DNA of 64,000 bases from the NCBI RefSeq assembly GCF_030160015.1, contig NZ_BSNN01000002.1:806001-870000 (forward strand). Direction: 5' to 3'. This DNA comes from Amylibacter marinus (GTDB lineage: Bacteria; Pseudomonadota; Alphaproteobacteria; Rhodobacterales; Rhodobacteraceae). Under the pieces are notes generated by a model. The model saw nothing but the letters and a program-made list of their open reading frames with translations. It searched no databases and was not told the DNA's origin. The translations under genes and the position numbers were made by a program. Shown here one piece after another: positions 37,668 through 46,033 of this stretch. How positions within the stretch are numbered: the first letter of the stretch is position 1; every line of letters begins with the position of its first letter.

Positions 37668-38915
37668 TTAATCGGTTATAATTTCTTGCATGACGCACAG
37701 AAATTTTGCGACTTCCTCGAGGCTGTTGTAATGGCACAAAGACACTCGAACACAGTCCAATAACCCCAGTGGATTAAGGATATTCCCGGAATAATGATCT
37801 GCTTTGCGCTCATGCGTACGAATACCACGCAGACGTAGGCGTTCGACCACATCTGCGCTTGGCAGGGACTTGATGCTAAAGGACACCAACCCTTTACGTT
37901 CTGGGTTATCCGCGCCGCCGATAATCTGTACCTGTTCATAATCCGACAGGCCCTTATGATTCCCCACCCCAAACAGCATAGCCTGCGTCAGCGCGCTCTC
38001 TTGAGCATGAATCACGTCGGATGCCGCATCGATTCTGGCGCGGCGGTCCCCAAACGGCACTACAGTACTGCCCAACCAATCAAAATAATCGACGACGTTG
38101 GAAAATGTTGCATAGGCGCCGGTATCTCTTGTGCCCATTTCCCAATTGTCCGCGGGGCCACCGACCAACGAATTATGTGGCAAACGTGCGATGCGATCCG
38201 ATACCCACGCAATGCCATAACCATGGCGCGAGAAAACCTTGTAGGGCGAAATCACATAGGCATCGATACCATAGGCATCTACGTCAATGCCTCCGTGTGC
38301 GGCATGCTGAATGCCATCCACCACAATGAAACAGTCGGGAGAAATCTTACGAATTTCGCGTACAATTGCGGCAACATCCACCACCATGCCTGTAACTGGC
38401 GAGCACTGTAAAATCGTGGCCACCCGTGTATCCGTGGTAACATACGCGCGGTAATCTATATCTGTGACCAGCCCTGTTTCATTATCATGAGGCACACTCA
38501 CGTAGTCCTTGCCAGCAATTGCGGCCCAGCGCTGAGCCGCGCTACGCGATGCGGGGTGCTCGAAACTGCTGCCCAGAACATTACCCTGTGGCGCTGCCGC
38601 CAAAATCGCCACGCTGAGGATCCGAAACAACAGCTCTGTGCCGCTTTCCCCGACAAAGACCTGCCCCCCGCTGGCATTGAAAAGCAAGCATGCGTCCTGT
38701 TTCGCCTTGGTAATCACCTCTGATAACTTTGACGATGCGTCATTCGCGCGGCCTTGGTTATCCGGCAGGCCTGCATAAAAGGCGCTGGTCTCGACCACGC
38801 TCTTTAGCGTCAGCGCACCGCCGGCGTTCTCAAAGAACACCCGCGCACCTTCGAATGGGCAACTGTCTATATGCGTGAAGCGGGCGCGTACCTCTGCTAG
38901 CAGCTCTGGTGTCAT
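37668..38915 (-). CDS. Class V aminotransferase / cysteine-desulfurase-like PLP enzyme
   Basis: 415 residues. The opening FENAGGALTLKSVVE, the cofactor block VVDGIQHAAHGGIDVDAYG and the PLP lysine in VISPYKVFSRHGYG mark the fold type I class V family, close to the VC1184-like cysteine-desulfurase-like branch. The substrate is unknown. The start overlaps the pxpA stop by 4 bp, so it is coupled to 5-oxoproline or lactam hydrolysis, which suggests an amino-acid breakdown step rather than Fe-S assembly. Confidence 0.78.
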   Translation of the reverse strand: MTPELLAEVRARFTHIDSCPFEGARVFFENAGGALTLKSVVETSAFYAGLPDNQGRANDASSKLSEVITKAKQDACLLFNASGGQVFVGESGTELLFRILSVAILAAAPQGNVLGSSFEHPASRSAAQRWAAIAGKDYVSVPHDNETGLVTDIDYRAYVTTDTRVATILQCSPVTGMVVDVAAIVREIRKISPDCFIVVDGIQHAAHGGIDVDAYGIDAYVISPYKVFSRHGYGIAWVSDRIARLPHNSLVGGPADNWEMGTRDTGAYATFSNVVDYFDWLGSTVVPFGDRRARIDAASDVIHAQESALTQAMLFGVGNHKGLSDYEQVQIIGGADNPERKGLVSFSIKSLPSADVVERLRLRGIRTHERKADHYSGNILNPLGLLDCVRVSLCHYNSLEEVAKFLCVMQEIITD

Positions 38916-39685
38916 ATTTTTGCCGCCAGCCCAGCCGATATCGTCACGCCGTTTTTCTCTAGCGAGGCCCGTAGGTTTTGGGCCAGGGATAGCGCCTGAG
39001 GGTGATCGCCATGAATGCAGATACTGTCGATAGGTGTGTTAATTTGGGTGCCATCAAATGCGGTGATACATTGGTGATCTAGCATCCGGTGCACCCCGTT
39101 GATCGCCTGTTCTTCATCATGGATCACCGCGTTGTCAGCGCTACGCGGTACCAAGGTGCCATCTGGCATATAGGCGCGATCCGCGAATACTTCGTTGATC
39201 ACGGGAATATCCGCAGTCGCGCAGGCGCGGCTAAGGGCGGAATTGGGCATCACCATAATCGGCAAGCCGGTTTCCAGCCGTGCAAAGGCCTCGACAAACC
39301 CTGTGGCGATCTCTGGCTCGACCATAGCGATATTACTCAGCGCGCCATGCAGCTTTACATAGGCCATTTTGGCACCATTTGCTGCCGACAAAGCCTGAAA
39401 TGCGCCAATTTGATACAAGATCATGCGGCCAATTTGTTCTGGGCTATCCCCGCGAATAACCCGTCGCCCAAACCCAGCCAGATCCTTAAATCCAGGATGT
39501 GCCCCCATGCGCACCGAATTTTTCAATGCCGCCTTTATGGTTTGATCCATCACATCAGGATCCCCCCCATGAAAACCGCAGGCGATATTTGCAGAGCTGA
39601 CGATCTGTAATAGCGCCTCATCACAGCCGATCTTATATGCCCCAAAACTCTCGCCTAAATCGGCATTTAAATCCACAACACTCAT
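38912..39685 (-). CDS. pxpA: 5-oxoprolinase subunit PxpA (LamB/YcsF family)
   Basis: 257 residues. It begins VVDLNADLGESFGAYKIG, followed by SSANIACGFHGGDPDVMDQT and later VKLHGALSN and VINEVFADRAYMPDGTL; all are family blocks. With PxpB and PxpC it hydrolyses 5-oxoproline (pyroglutamate) to glutamate using ATP. Unlike the usual same-strand pxpBCA order, it is divergent from pxpBC with 85 bp between. Confidence 0.93.
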   Translation of the reverse strand: MSVVDLNADLGESFGAYKIGCDEALLQIVSSANIACGFHGGDPDVMDQTIKAALKNSVRMGAHPGFKDLAGFGRRVIRGDSPEQIGRMILYQIGAFQALSAANGAKMAYVKLHGALSNIAMVEPEIATGFVEAFARLETGLPIMVMPNSALSRACATADIPVINEVFADRAYMPDGTLVPRSADNAVIHDEEQAINGVHRMLDHQCITAFDGTQINTPIDSICIHGDHPQALSLAQNLRASLEKNGVTISAGLAAKI

Positions 39686-39770
39686 ACTCTTCGCCTTTGT
39701 TAGCCATAACCGAGGCTAGCAATCCCCCAATACCCTGTCTATTGTCTTTACTGAAACCAAGCATAAGAAG

Positions 39771-40544
39771 ATGACTCACCAACCTCAGCAATCCCCCGAA
39801 TTCCCCCGTCTTTACCCTATGGGAGATAGCGCCTTTGTGGTCGAGCTGGGCGATGCAGTTGATCCAGGTATAAATCAAGCGGTTCTGGGGCTGGAACTAA
39901 CGTTGAACCACATGAGCATCCATGGCCTATCAGAAATAGTTCCAAGCTATCGATCACTAATGATCCTGTTTGACCCGTTGATATTACCCCTAGAGACACT
40001 AACGCAGAAAATACATCAGGCCCTATTACAGTCCCCTAATACTCCACTTCCCCGTGCGCGCCATTGGACAATCCCTGTGTGCTATGGCGCCGATCACGGC
40101 GAGGATATTACTGAGGTTTCAACCCTGTTAAACATCACCGTACCAGAAATTATTGCCGCCCATACCAACGCCGAGTACCGCGTTTACATGATCGGGTTTT
40201 CCCCGGGCTATGCCTATCTAGGGGGGCTGTCGCCGCGCCTGCATATACCGCGCCGCCAGACACCTCGGCCTGCGGTAAAACCGGGGGCCATTGGGATTGC
40301 AGGACAACAAGCCTGTGTTTTCACCAATGCTGCTCCAACGGGCTGGTATATTTTGGGGGCAACGCCCATTCCAGCATTTGAACCCGCTCGCGATCCTGCC
40401 TGCCTATTTCGGGCCGGCGATCAGCTGAGATTCGCCGAAATCTCGCCTGATCGCTATAACAATTTGGTACTGGATATTCAGAACGGACTAGATATCACCG
40501 CGGCCTTCGCAGCCCCCGCCCCCGCCAATCTAGGCCCCATATGA
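39771..40544 (+). CDS. pxpB: 5-oxoprolinase subunit PxpB
   Basis: 257 residues of the allophanate-hydrolase subunit 1 family. It starts PMGDSAFVVELGD after a short lead and contains FSPGYAYLGGLSPRLHIPR and the block GAIGIAGQQACVFTNAAPTG. The ATG follows AAGAAG. It overlaps pxpC by 4 bp. It works with PxpC and PxpA in cleavage of 5-oxoproline; use in urea-type allophanate hydrolysis is less likely because pxpA is adjacent. Confidence 0.92.
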   Translation: MTHQPQQSPEFPRLYPMGDSAFVVELGDAVDPGINQAVLGLELTLNHMSIHGLSEIVPSYRSLMILFDPLILPLETLTQKIHQALLQSPNTPLPRARHWTIPVCYGADHGEDITEVSTLLNITVPEIIAAHTNAEYRVYMIGFSPGYAYLGGLSPRLHIPRRQTPRPAVKPGAIGIAGQQACVFTNAAPTGWYILGATPIPAFEPARDPACLFRAGDQLRFAEISPDRYNNLVLDIQNGLDITAAFAAPAPANLGPI

Positions 40545-41575
40545 GAGAGATCAATGTCCTAAAAACAGGCCCTGCCAACAGCATTCAGGATCTGGGCCGA
40601 TTTGGCCATCAGCGCCTTGGTATCACGCAATCAGGGCCGATGGATCTAGTGGCCTTTAGAACCGCACAAATCCTGCTGGATAATCCCGACAACGCCCCGA
40701 TGATCGAGCTGGCAGGTATGGGCGGCGATTTCCGCCTAGGCCGCAATTCTTCACCGGTTCAATTCGCGTTAACAGGGGCTAAATTTGCAGCATCCCTTAA
40801 TTCCACCGCCATAGACCTTAATCGCGTCTATATGCTTGGCATTGGCGATGTCCTGTCCATCGGTGCCGCGCAGATCGGTAACTATGGATATTTGGCCCTG
40901 CGCGGTGGGATTGATATTGAGCATGTATTGGGCAGCAGTGCCACCCACAGCCGCGCAGGGCTTGGTGGTCATCAGGGGCGTACCCTGCGAGCAGGCGATC
41001 AATTATCTGTAGGTTCAGCCCCAAAATTAGCGCCGGTGTTGATCCCCTCTGCATCGCGATCAACAGCTGGCATCGAAACCATCCATGTTATTCAGAACCC
41101 GCAATCAGAGATGTTTACGCCCGCCTCTTTGGATCGGTTTTACACCCAAGTCTATAGCGTGACCGCCAAGATGGATCGCATGGGGGTTTATCTTACTGGC
41201 CACCCGCTAAGCCACCGCGCAGGGCATGACATAATTTCCGATGGCAACCCAAATGGTGCGATCCAAATCCCAGGTTCTGGCCTGCCCATTGTGTTGTTAG
41301 CAGATCGCCAGCCCACAGGGGGGTATCCAAAAATCGCCACGATTATCACGGCTGATCTTGGGCGGTTTGCACAACTGCGCGGGGGTCAAAAGTTACGATT
41401 TCAACCGGTTTCCCATGCACAGGCTCTGGAAAAATTGCGCAGGGTTAATACAGCGCTAGAAAACACACCCAAGCTATTGGTATCCGCACCAGATAGAAAG
41501 GAAAGCCGCCTGCTGTCGTACAATCTGATTAGTGGTGCGATTTCCTCAGGGGACACAATGCCTTGGGAGGATTAG
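40541..41575 (+). CDS. pxpC: 5-oxoprolinase subunit PxpC
   Basis: 344 residues of the allophanate-hydrolase subunit 2 (AHS2) family. Markers: TGPANSIQDLGRFGHQRLGI, SGPMDLVAFRTAQILLDN, YLALRGGIDIEHVLGS and ILLADRQPTGGYPKIATIIT-like IVLLADRQPTGGYPKI. It forms a complex with PxpB. The stop shares 4 bp with the convergent dehydrogenase gene. Confidence 0.92.
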   Translation: MREINVLKTGPANSIQDLGRFGHQRLGITQSGPMDLVAFRTAQILLDNPDNAPMIELAGMGGDFRLGRNSSPVQFALTGAKFAASLNSTAIDLNRVYMLGIGDVLSIGAAQIGNYGYLALRGGIDIEHVLGSSATHSRAGLGGHQGRTLRAGDQLSVGSAPKLAPVLIPSASRSTAGIETIHVIQNPQSEMFTPASLDRFYTQVYSVTAKMDRMGVYLTGHPLSHRAGHDIISDGNPNGAIQIPGSGLPIVLLADRQPTGGYPKIATIITADLGRFAQLRGGQKLRFQPVSHAQALEKLRRVNTALENTPKLLVSAPDRKESRLLSYNLISGAISSGDTMPWED

Positions 41576-42447
41576 TCCCCCCGCGTCATTTTTGAAAACC
41601 TTGGTAGCATCGCAGAAAAATCTTGGCCTAATCCATCTTCGTTGTCGACAAATTGCGTATAAATATCACGAGCCAATGCACCCATTGGGGTTGGAGCATC
41701 CACACCTTCTGCCGCTTGTTGCGATAAACGCAGATCCTTCAACATCAACTCTGCGGCGAACCCCGGCTCGTATCCATTATCGGCAGGGCTTTCTGGCCCT
41801 ACACCCGGTGCTGGGCAATAGGCATTCATCGACCAAGAATAGCCCGAAGAGGTTGAAACCACATCAAACATTTTCTGACGCTCAAGCCCCAGTTTATCCG
41901 CCAGCGCAAAGGCCTCGCAAGTAGCCACCATAGTGGCCCCCAAGATCATGTTGTTACAAATTTTTGCCGCCTGTCCTGCACCGCTGGCACCACAATGAAC
42001 CGTTTTCTGGCCCATGATTTCGAACAATGGCAACGCGGTATCAAATGCGCCCTGATCCCCCCCGGCCATAAAGGTCAACGTGCCATTCGCAGCGCCGCCA
42101 ATACCACCAGAAACCGGTGCATCAAGGGCCGAAATTCCGTGTGCGCGGGCCGATTTCGCCACATCCACCGCGGCCTCTACGTCAACGGTCGAGCAATCCA
42201 AATGCACAGAACCGTTTTGCATCTCCGGAAAAATTTCTGCGGCAACAGCACGCAATATCGCACCGTTGGGCAACATCGTGATCACCACGTCCGCGCCGCG
42301 CACCACCTCTGGCGCACTAGAGTGTGCCGCCACGCCCTGCGCGCTGGCCCCTGCCACATCATAGCCGCGAACTTCGTGCCCCGCACTGGCCAAATTTGCA
42401 GCCATCGGTGCACCCATGTTCCCCAGTCCAATAAATCCAACAATCAT
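41572..42447 (-). CDS. 3-hydroxyisobutyrate dehydrogenase-like enzyme
   Basis: 291 residues from ATG 42447, which has GGAGA upstream; longer readings add a non-family tail. The motifs are FIGLGNMGAPMAANLASAG, DAPVSGGIGGAANGTL and the lysine in GQAAKICNNM, with the C-terminal KDLRLSQQAAEG. HIBADH oxidises 3-hydroxyisobutyrate in valine breakdown; the strong match of NNM and ANGTLTFMAGG favours true mmsB-type activity. The Lrp regulator 84 bp upstream on the same strand could control it. Confidence 0.86.
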   Translation of the reverse strand: MIVGFIGLGNMGAPMAANLASAGHEVRGYDVAGASAQGVAAHSSAPEVVRGADVVITMLPNGAILRAVAAEIFPEMQNGSVHLDCSTVDVEAAVDVAKSARAHGISALDAPVSGGIGGAANGTLTFMAGGDQGAFDTALPLFEIMGQKTVHCGASGAGQAAKICNNMILGATMVATCEAFALADKLGLERQKMFDVVSTSSGYSWSMNAYCPAPGVGPESPADNGYEPGFAAELMLKDLRLSQQAAEGVDAPTPMGALARDIYTQFVDNEDGLGQDFSAMLPRFSKMTRGD

Positions 42448-42531
42448 TATAATTCTCCACATCCCATTTGCACTCAGTGTGACAAGTGGTCTGTGCGCTG
42501 GCAATACAAGAGTGGTGAACGCTGTTGAAAA

Positions 42532-42993
42532 TTATATGGGCAGTTCTGTGCCCTCCTTCAACTCTTCCATAACAAAACTGGCTGAAACGTCACCAATTTC
42601 AATTCTCTCTGTTAGGGTTTTATAAAACCTATCATAGGCGGCAATATCCGAAACCCGTACCCGCAAAATATAGTCTAGATCCCCCGTCATCCGATAGGCG
42701 CCGACCACTTCTGGCATATGACAGATAACACGGTGAAACTGATCCATCCACTCTTTGCCATGCGATGCCGCCCGGATCATTACCATAACCACAAGACTAA
42801 GGTTCAGCTGATCCGCATCCAGCAGAGCTACACGTTGCTGGATGAGCCCAACCTCTTCGTACTGTTTAATCCTACGCCAACAGGCATTGCGCGAAAGGGC
42901 AACTCGCTCGGATATTGTATCGATGCTAAGATTTGCATCTTTTTGCAATAACCGCAGAATTCCAAGGTCAATATCATCTAGTTTTACGCTCAT
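42532..42993 (-). CDS. Lrp/AsnC family transcriptional regulator
   Basis: 153 residues from ATG 42993. The N-terminal winged helix reads DDIDLGILRLLQKDANLSID with the recognition helix LSRNACWRRIKQYEEVGLI. The C-terminal RAM ligand-binding domain holds VVGAYRMTGDLDYILRVRV. These proteins sense amino acids and control amino-acid genes nearby, plausibly the dehydrogenase, pxp or argE genes. No good Shine-Dalgarno is seen, so leaderless translation is possible. Confidence 0.9.
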   Translation of the reverse strand: MSVKLDDIDLGILRLLQKDANLSIDTISERVALSRNACWRRIKQYEEVGLIQQRVALLDADQLNLSLVVMVMIRAASHGKEWMDQFHRVICHMPEVVGAYRMTGDLDYILRVRVSDIAAYDRFYKTLTERIEIGDVSASFVMEELKEGTELPI

Positions 42994-43086
42994 ACGGGAT
43001 ATTATCCCAATTATTTTCACTACACAATATATCTTTGGGATCACCTAACGCGGTATTTGCGCTAACCTGACCCAAAGGAGACCCAA

Positions 43087-43296
43087 ATGGCACATAAAGT
43101 TACAGACCTGTTTACCGCGCACCCTGCTTCGGTGGATGAAACATATCTTCAGCACCTTGGATTTGCATTGCGGTTTTCTGGGTGGTTGATATTGGCGGGA
43201 ATGGCGGCGCTGTTGCATGCGCTTTTGCCGTTTCTATTTGAAAAAACGGCCAGCAATATCATCAACACCCTGCATCATCGCATTCACAAGAGGTGA
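43087..43296 (+). CDS. DUF6356 family small membrane protein
   Basis: 69 residues with a strong AAAGGAG ribosome-binding site. The sequence MAHKVTDLFTAHPASVDETY, a helix RFSGWLILAGMAALLHALLP and a His/Arg tail match the short DUF6356 family. The function is unknown. The stop directly abuts the argE stop on the other strand (shared TGATCA), leaving no room for a terminator. Confidence 0.85.
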   Translation: MAHKVTDLFTAHPASVDETYLQHLGFALRFSGWLILAGMAALLHALLPFLFEKTASNIINTLHHRIHKR

Positions 43297-44451
43297 TCAA
43301 ATCAGCCGTCCCCCAAGACGCGTCAGCATATCCAGACACAGCTGCAACTGCTCTGCGCTGACAAATTCATCCGGCTTGTGCGCCTGTTCGATGCTGCCGG
43401 GGCCGCAGAGCACGCTGCTGATTTCTGCATTCGCAAACAGCCCCGCCTCGGTTCCAAAGGCCACAACATCTGTAGAATTGCCCCCCGTCAGCTCTTTGAC
43501 CAGTGCAATCGCCTCGCTGTTGGGATCGGGCTCCAGTCCCTCGGTCTCAGTGCAAACTGTTTCCACAATATCGGCTTTGGCAGATTTTTCCCGCATTTCG
43601 GGGCGCAGAACCTCATCTACAAAACGGGCCATTTCACCGCGCAGATATATGCGATCCGATTTTTGCACTACGCGCATTTCCCATTCTACCGATGCATGAT
43701 TGGGGATCACATTGTGCGCAACCCCCGAATGGCATGCACAGATAGAAGAGGTCGAATATGGCGGATCAAAACGGCACCCATCGGGCGCTAAATCGGGCAA
43801 TTTGGCGCGTACCTCCATTAATTTTGCGATAAAGCGCGTGGCATATTCCAAGGCATTGACCCCTAGATCGGGCTGGCTGGAATGCCCCTCTACCCCATGA
43901 AATTCGGTGGTGTATTCGCACATGCCCTTGTGGCCCTCGATGATGCGCATCGACGTAGGCTCGCCCACAATACAGATGCTAGGCTTTAACCCCGAGGCGA
44001 TCAGCTCGTTTATCAGCACCCGCGCGCCCAGACAGCCGACCTCTTCGTCATAGGTAAAGGCAAAATGCACGGGGCGTTTCAAATTCTGGGCGGCAAAAAC
44101 CGGCGCCATTGCCAAACAGGCGGCAATAAACCCCTTCATATCGCAGGCCCCGCGCCCGTAATAGCGATCGCCATCAACACGCATCTGAAACGGATCGCTT
44201 GACCAATTCTGCCCCGCAACAGGCACCACATCCGTATGCCCCGATAGGATAATTCCGCCATCCACCTGAGGACCAAGGGTGGCAAAAATATTGGCCTTGC
44301 CTGCTACAGCCGAACTGATTTTTACATCTGCCCCTAGGTTTCTAAGATAGTTGGAAATCCAGTCGATACAGGCCATATTACTGTCCGAAGACACGGTCGG
44401 GAACCCGATCAAACGATCCAGAATATCTATGGTCTTTTGAAACCTATCCAT
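43297..44451 (-). CDS. argE: Acetylornithine deacetylase (ArgE, M20 family)
   Basis: 384 residues. Metal ligands appear in SGHTDVVPVAG, YGRGACDMKGFIA and the catalytic TYDEEVGCLGARV, and later GEPTSMRIIEGHKG and the C-terminal CGPGSIEQAHKPDEFV. It removes the acetyl group from N-acetylornithine in arginine synthesis; related M20 enzymes act on other N-acyl amino acids. In this catabolic setting a deacylase of another N-acyl amino acid is possible, but the ArgE blocks are good. Confidence 0.85.
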   Translation of the reverse strand: MDRFQKTIDILDRLIGFPTVSSDSNMACIDWISNYLRNLGADVKISSAVAGKANIFATLGPQVDGGIILSGHTDVVPVAGQNWSSDPFQMRVDGDRYYGRGACDMKGFIAACLAMAPVFAAQNLKRPVHFAFTYDEEVGCLGARVLINELIASGLKPSICIVGEPTSMRIIEGHKGMCEYTTEFHGVEGHSSQPDLGVNALEYATRFIAKLMEVRAKLPDLAPDGCRFDPPYSTSSICACHSGVAHNVIPNHASVEWEMRVVQKSDRIYLRGEMARFVDEVLRPEMREKSAKADIVETVCTETEGLEPDPNSEAIALVKELTGGNSTDVVAFGTEAGLFANAEISSVLCGPGSIEQAHKPDEFVSAEQLQLCLDMLTRLGGRLI

Positions 44452-44561
44452 GCGGCACCCCTAATTGCGGGCGAAAAAACCACCCCATTATATCCTTGGG
44501 ATGGTGATAGAGTGTTTTCATCGGCTCAGCAATAAAACCATTAGAGAAACGACCCGCCAAT

Positions 44562-44592
44562 AAAAAAGCCGCCCACAAAAGGGGCGGCTAAA
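44562..44592 (-). terminator. Intrinsic terminator of the Ala/Glu-rich protein gene
   Basis: On the minus strand the stem agccgcccc / gggcggct, with a short T-rich loop, is followed by TTTTTTATT. It lies 22 bp after the stop of the gene at 44614. Confidence 0.85.
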
Positions 44593-44613
44593 AATTCGCT
44601 GAATACCGCTAGA

Positions 44614-45201
44614 TTAGTTGGCAGCGGCATCCTTTGCGCCCTCGATCAGGGCCTCTTTTGCAGCATCAGTGGCGGCCTCTGTGGCCGTTTCGGTTGCCAC
44701 GTCTGTTACCGCATCGGTCGCGGCATCCATCGCGGCGTCTTTAGCGCTGTCTACAACATTCTCTACAGCACTCTCAACGGCCTCTTCAGTCGCGGTCTCC
44801 ATTTGGTCTTTAACCGCTTCTTTCACCATATCGTCAACCGCATCTGGGACCAAATCGCCTGCTTTTTCCGTCACGCTTTCCATGGCCTCTTTGGCGGTTT
44901 CTGTTGCGTTATCTCCCGCCGCCTTAAGCGCATCCTTGGCTTGCTCTTCAACGGTTTCTACTGCTGTTTCGACGGCCTCTTTCATCGATTCCGCGCCGGC
45001 TTCCATGGCCTCTTTAGCCTCTTCCACGACCTCTTCGACTGCGTCTGATGATGCATCCTTTGTCATCTCATCTGCATCTTTTTTCATGGTTTCCATAGTC
45101 TCGCTATGATCCATATCGCTTTGATCGCCAGTTCCGATAAAGAAATATGCGCCCAGCGCGATTGCGGCCAATAGTGCGGCGATTGGGATTGCTTTGTTCA
45201 T
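44614..45201 (-). CDS. Ala/Glu-rich amphipathic-helix protein with N-terminal anchor
   Basis: 195 residues from ATG 45201. A hydrophobic start (MNKAIPIAALLAAIALGAYFF) serves as membrane anchor or signal, followed by about 160 residues of low-complexity helix made of A, E, D, K, T, V and M with regular small-residue spacing (for example EEVVEEAKEAMEAGAESMKE and TDAVTDVATETATEAATDAA). This resembles LEA-like or apolipoprotein-like repeats rather than an enzyme. It has its own terminator. The function is unknown; stress or envelope protection is one guess. The opposite strand also stays open through this region because of the codon bias. Confidence 0.7.
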   Translation of the reverse strand: MNKAIPIAALLAAIALGAYFFIGTGDQSDMDHSETMETMKKDADEMTKDASSDAVEEVVEEAKEAMEAGAESMKEAVETAVETVEEQAKDALKAAGDNATETAKEAMESVTEKAGDLVPDAVDDMVKEAVKDQMETATEEAVESAVENVVDSAKDAAMDAATDAVTDVATETATEAATDAAKEALIEGAKDAAAN

Positions 45202-45413
45202 TGTTTGCTCCAAATGTTACGGCATAAGTGTCGTTCCGCTTGCAGATGTGCCCTTGCGCACAGATTTACAAGCCCAATTAGATAAAGTTTTAATTTAGGA
45301 GGGAATCCGCATAACTTGGCCATTGCCCCCAGCCCCCGCACTCGGTACAACTTGCATAATGTGCCAATACTTTTAGGCTTGGCATACATCTAACTACAAA
45401 AGGATCAAGAACC

Positions 45414-45968
45414 ATAGCTCGCAGACCACATCACGCGCCACCACAGCGCGACACGGGACCCCGCGCAAACGACCGCGTCGTGGCACCCGAAATCAGACTT
45501 ATTGGCGCAGACGGCCAGAACGTTGGCGTTGTATCGCCAGACCGCGCGAATGCCATGGCCCGCGAGGCAGGGCTGGACTTGGTGGAAATTTCCCCAAATG
45601 CCAAACCCCCCGTTTGCAAAATTATGGATCTCGGCAAGTTCAAGTACGAACAGCAAAAACGAGAAGCCGAAGCCCGCAAAAAGCAAAAGATCATTGAGGT
45701 AAAAGAGGTGAAATTCCGCCCCAATACCGATACGCATGATTTCGATGTGAAAATGCGCAATGTCTACAAGTTCTTGGAAAATGGCGACAAGGTCAAAATC
45801 ACCATGCGGTTCCGCGGCCGTGAAATGGCCCACCAAAACCTTGGGCTGCAATTATTAAAACGCGTCGAAGAAGCGGTGGTCGAGGCCGAGGCTGGTAAAA
45901 TCGAGGCCCACCCCAAAACTGAGGGACGGCAAATGACCATGATGATCGGCCCGATCGCAAAAACCTGA
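45414..45968 (+). CDS. infC: Translation initiation factor IF-3, ATA start codon
   Basis: 184 residues. The family begins with [20 protein letters not shown], which is encoded directly upstream of the first ordinary start (GTG 45480); the only codon in the right place is ATA at 45414, 9 bases after AGGA. The rest is standard: [20 protein letters not shown] in the N-domain, the lysine-rich linker [18 protein letters not shown], and the C-domain [15 protein letters not shown]. Rare start codons (AUU in E. coli) allow IF-3 to limit its own synthesis. A terminator follows. IF-3 binds the 30S subunit and checks initiation codons. Confidence 0.92.
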   Translation: MARRPHHAPPQRDTGPRANDRVVAPEIRLIGADGQNVGVVSPDRANAMAREAGLDLVEISPNAKPPVCKIMDLGKFKYEQQKREAEARKKQKIIEVKEVKFRPNTDTHDFDVKMRNVYKFLENGDKVKITMRFRGREMAHQNLGLQLLKRVEEAVVEAEAGKIEAHPKTEGRQMTMMIGPIAKT

Positions 45969-45977
45969 TTTTTTTTT

Positions 45978-46006
45978 AAACCGCCCCGATGGGGGCGGTT
46001 TTTTTT
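45978..46006 (+). terminator. Intrinsic terminator after infC
   Basis: Stem aaaccgcccc / gggggcggttt with a 2-3-base loop followed by a run of eight T's, 10 bases after the infC stop. The A's on the 5' side could also make it work on the other strand. Confidence 0.9.
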
Positions 46007-46033
46007 CTGCCTAGTCTTGTAAAAGCACGTGTT

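Noticed and set aside
44618-45109. Ala/Ser-rich 163-codon frame opposite the Ala/Glu-rich gene
   Set aside because: An antisense shadow caused by repeated GCC/GAG codons; the minus-strand gene has a start, an anchor and a terminator.
45480-45968. infC start at GTG 45480
   Set aside because: It would drop the conserved first 22 residues of IF-3, which are encoded in frame directly upstream.
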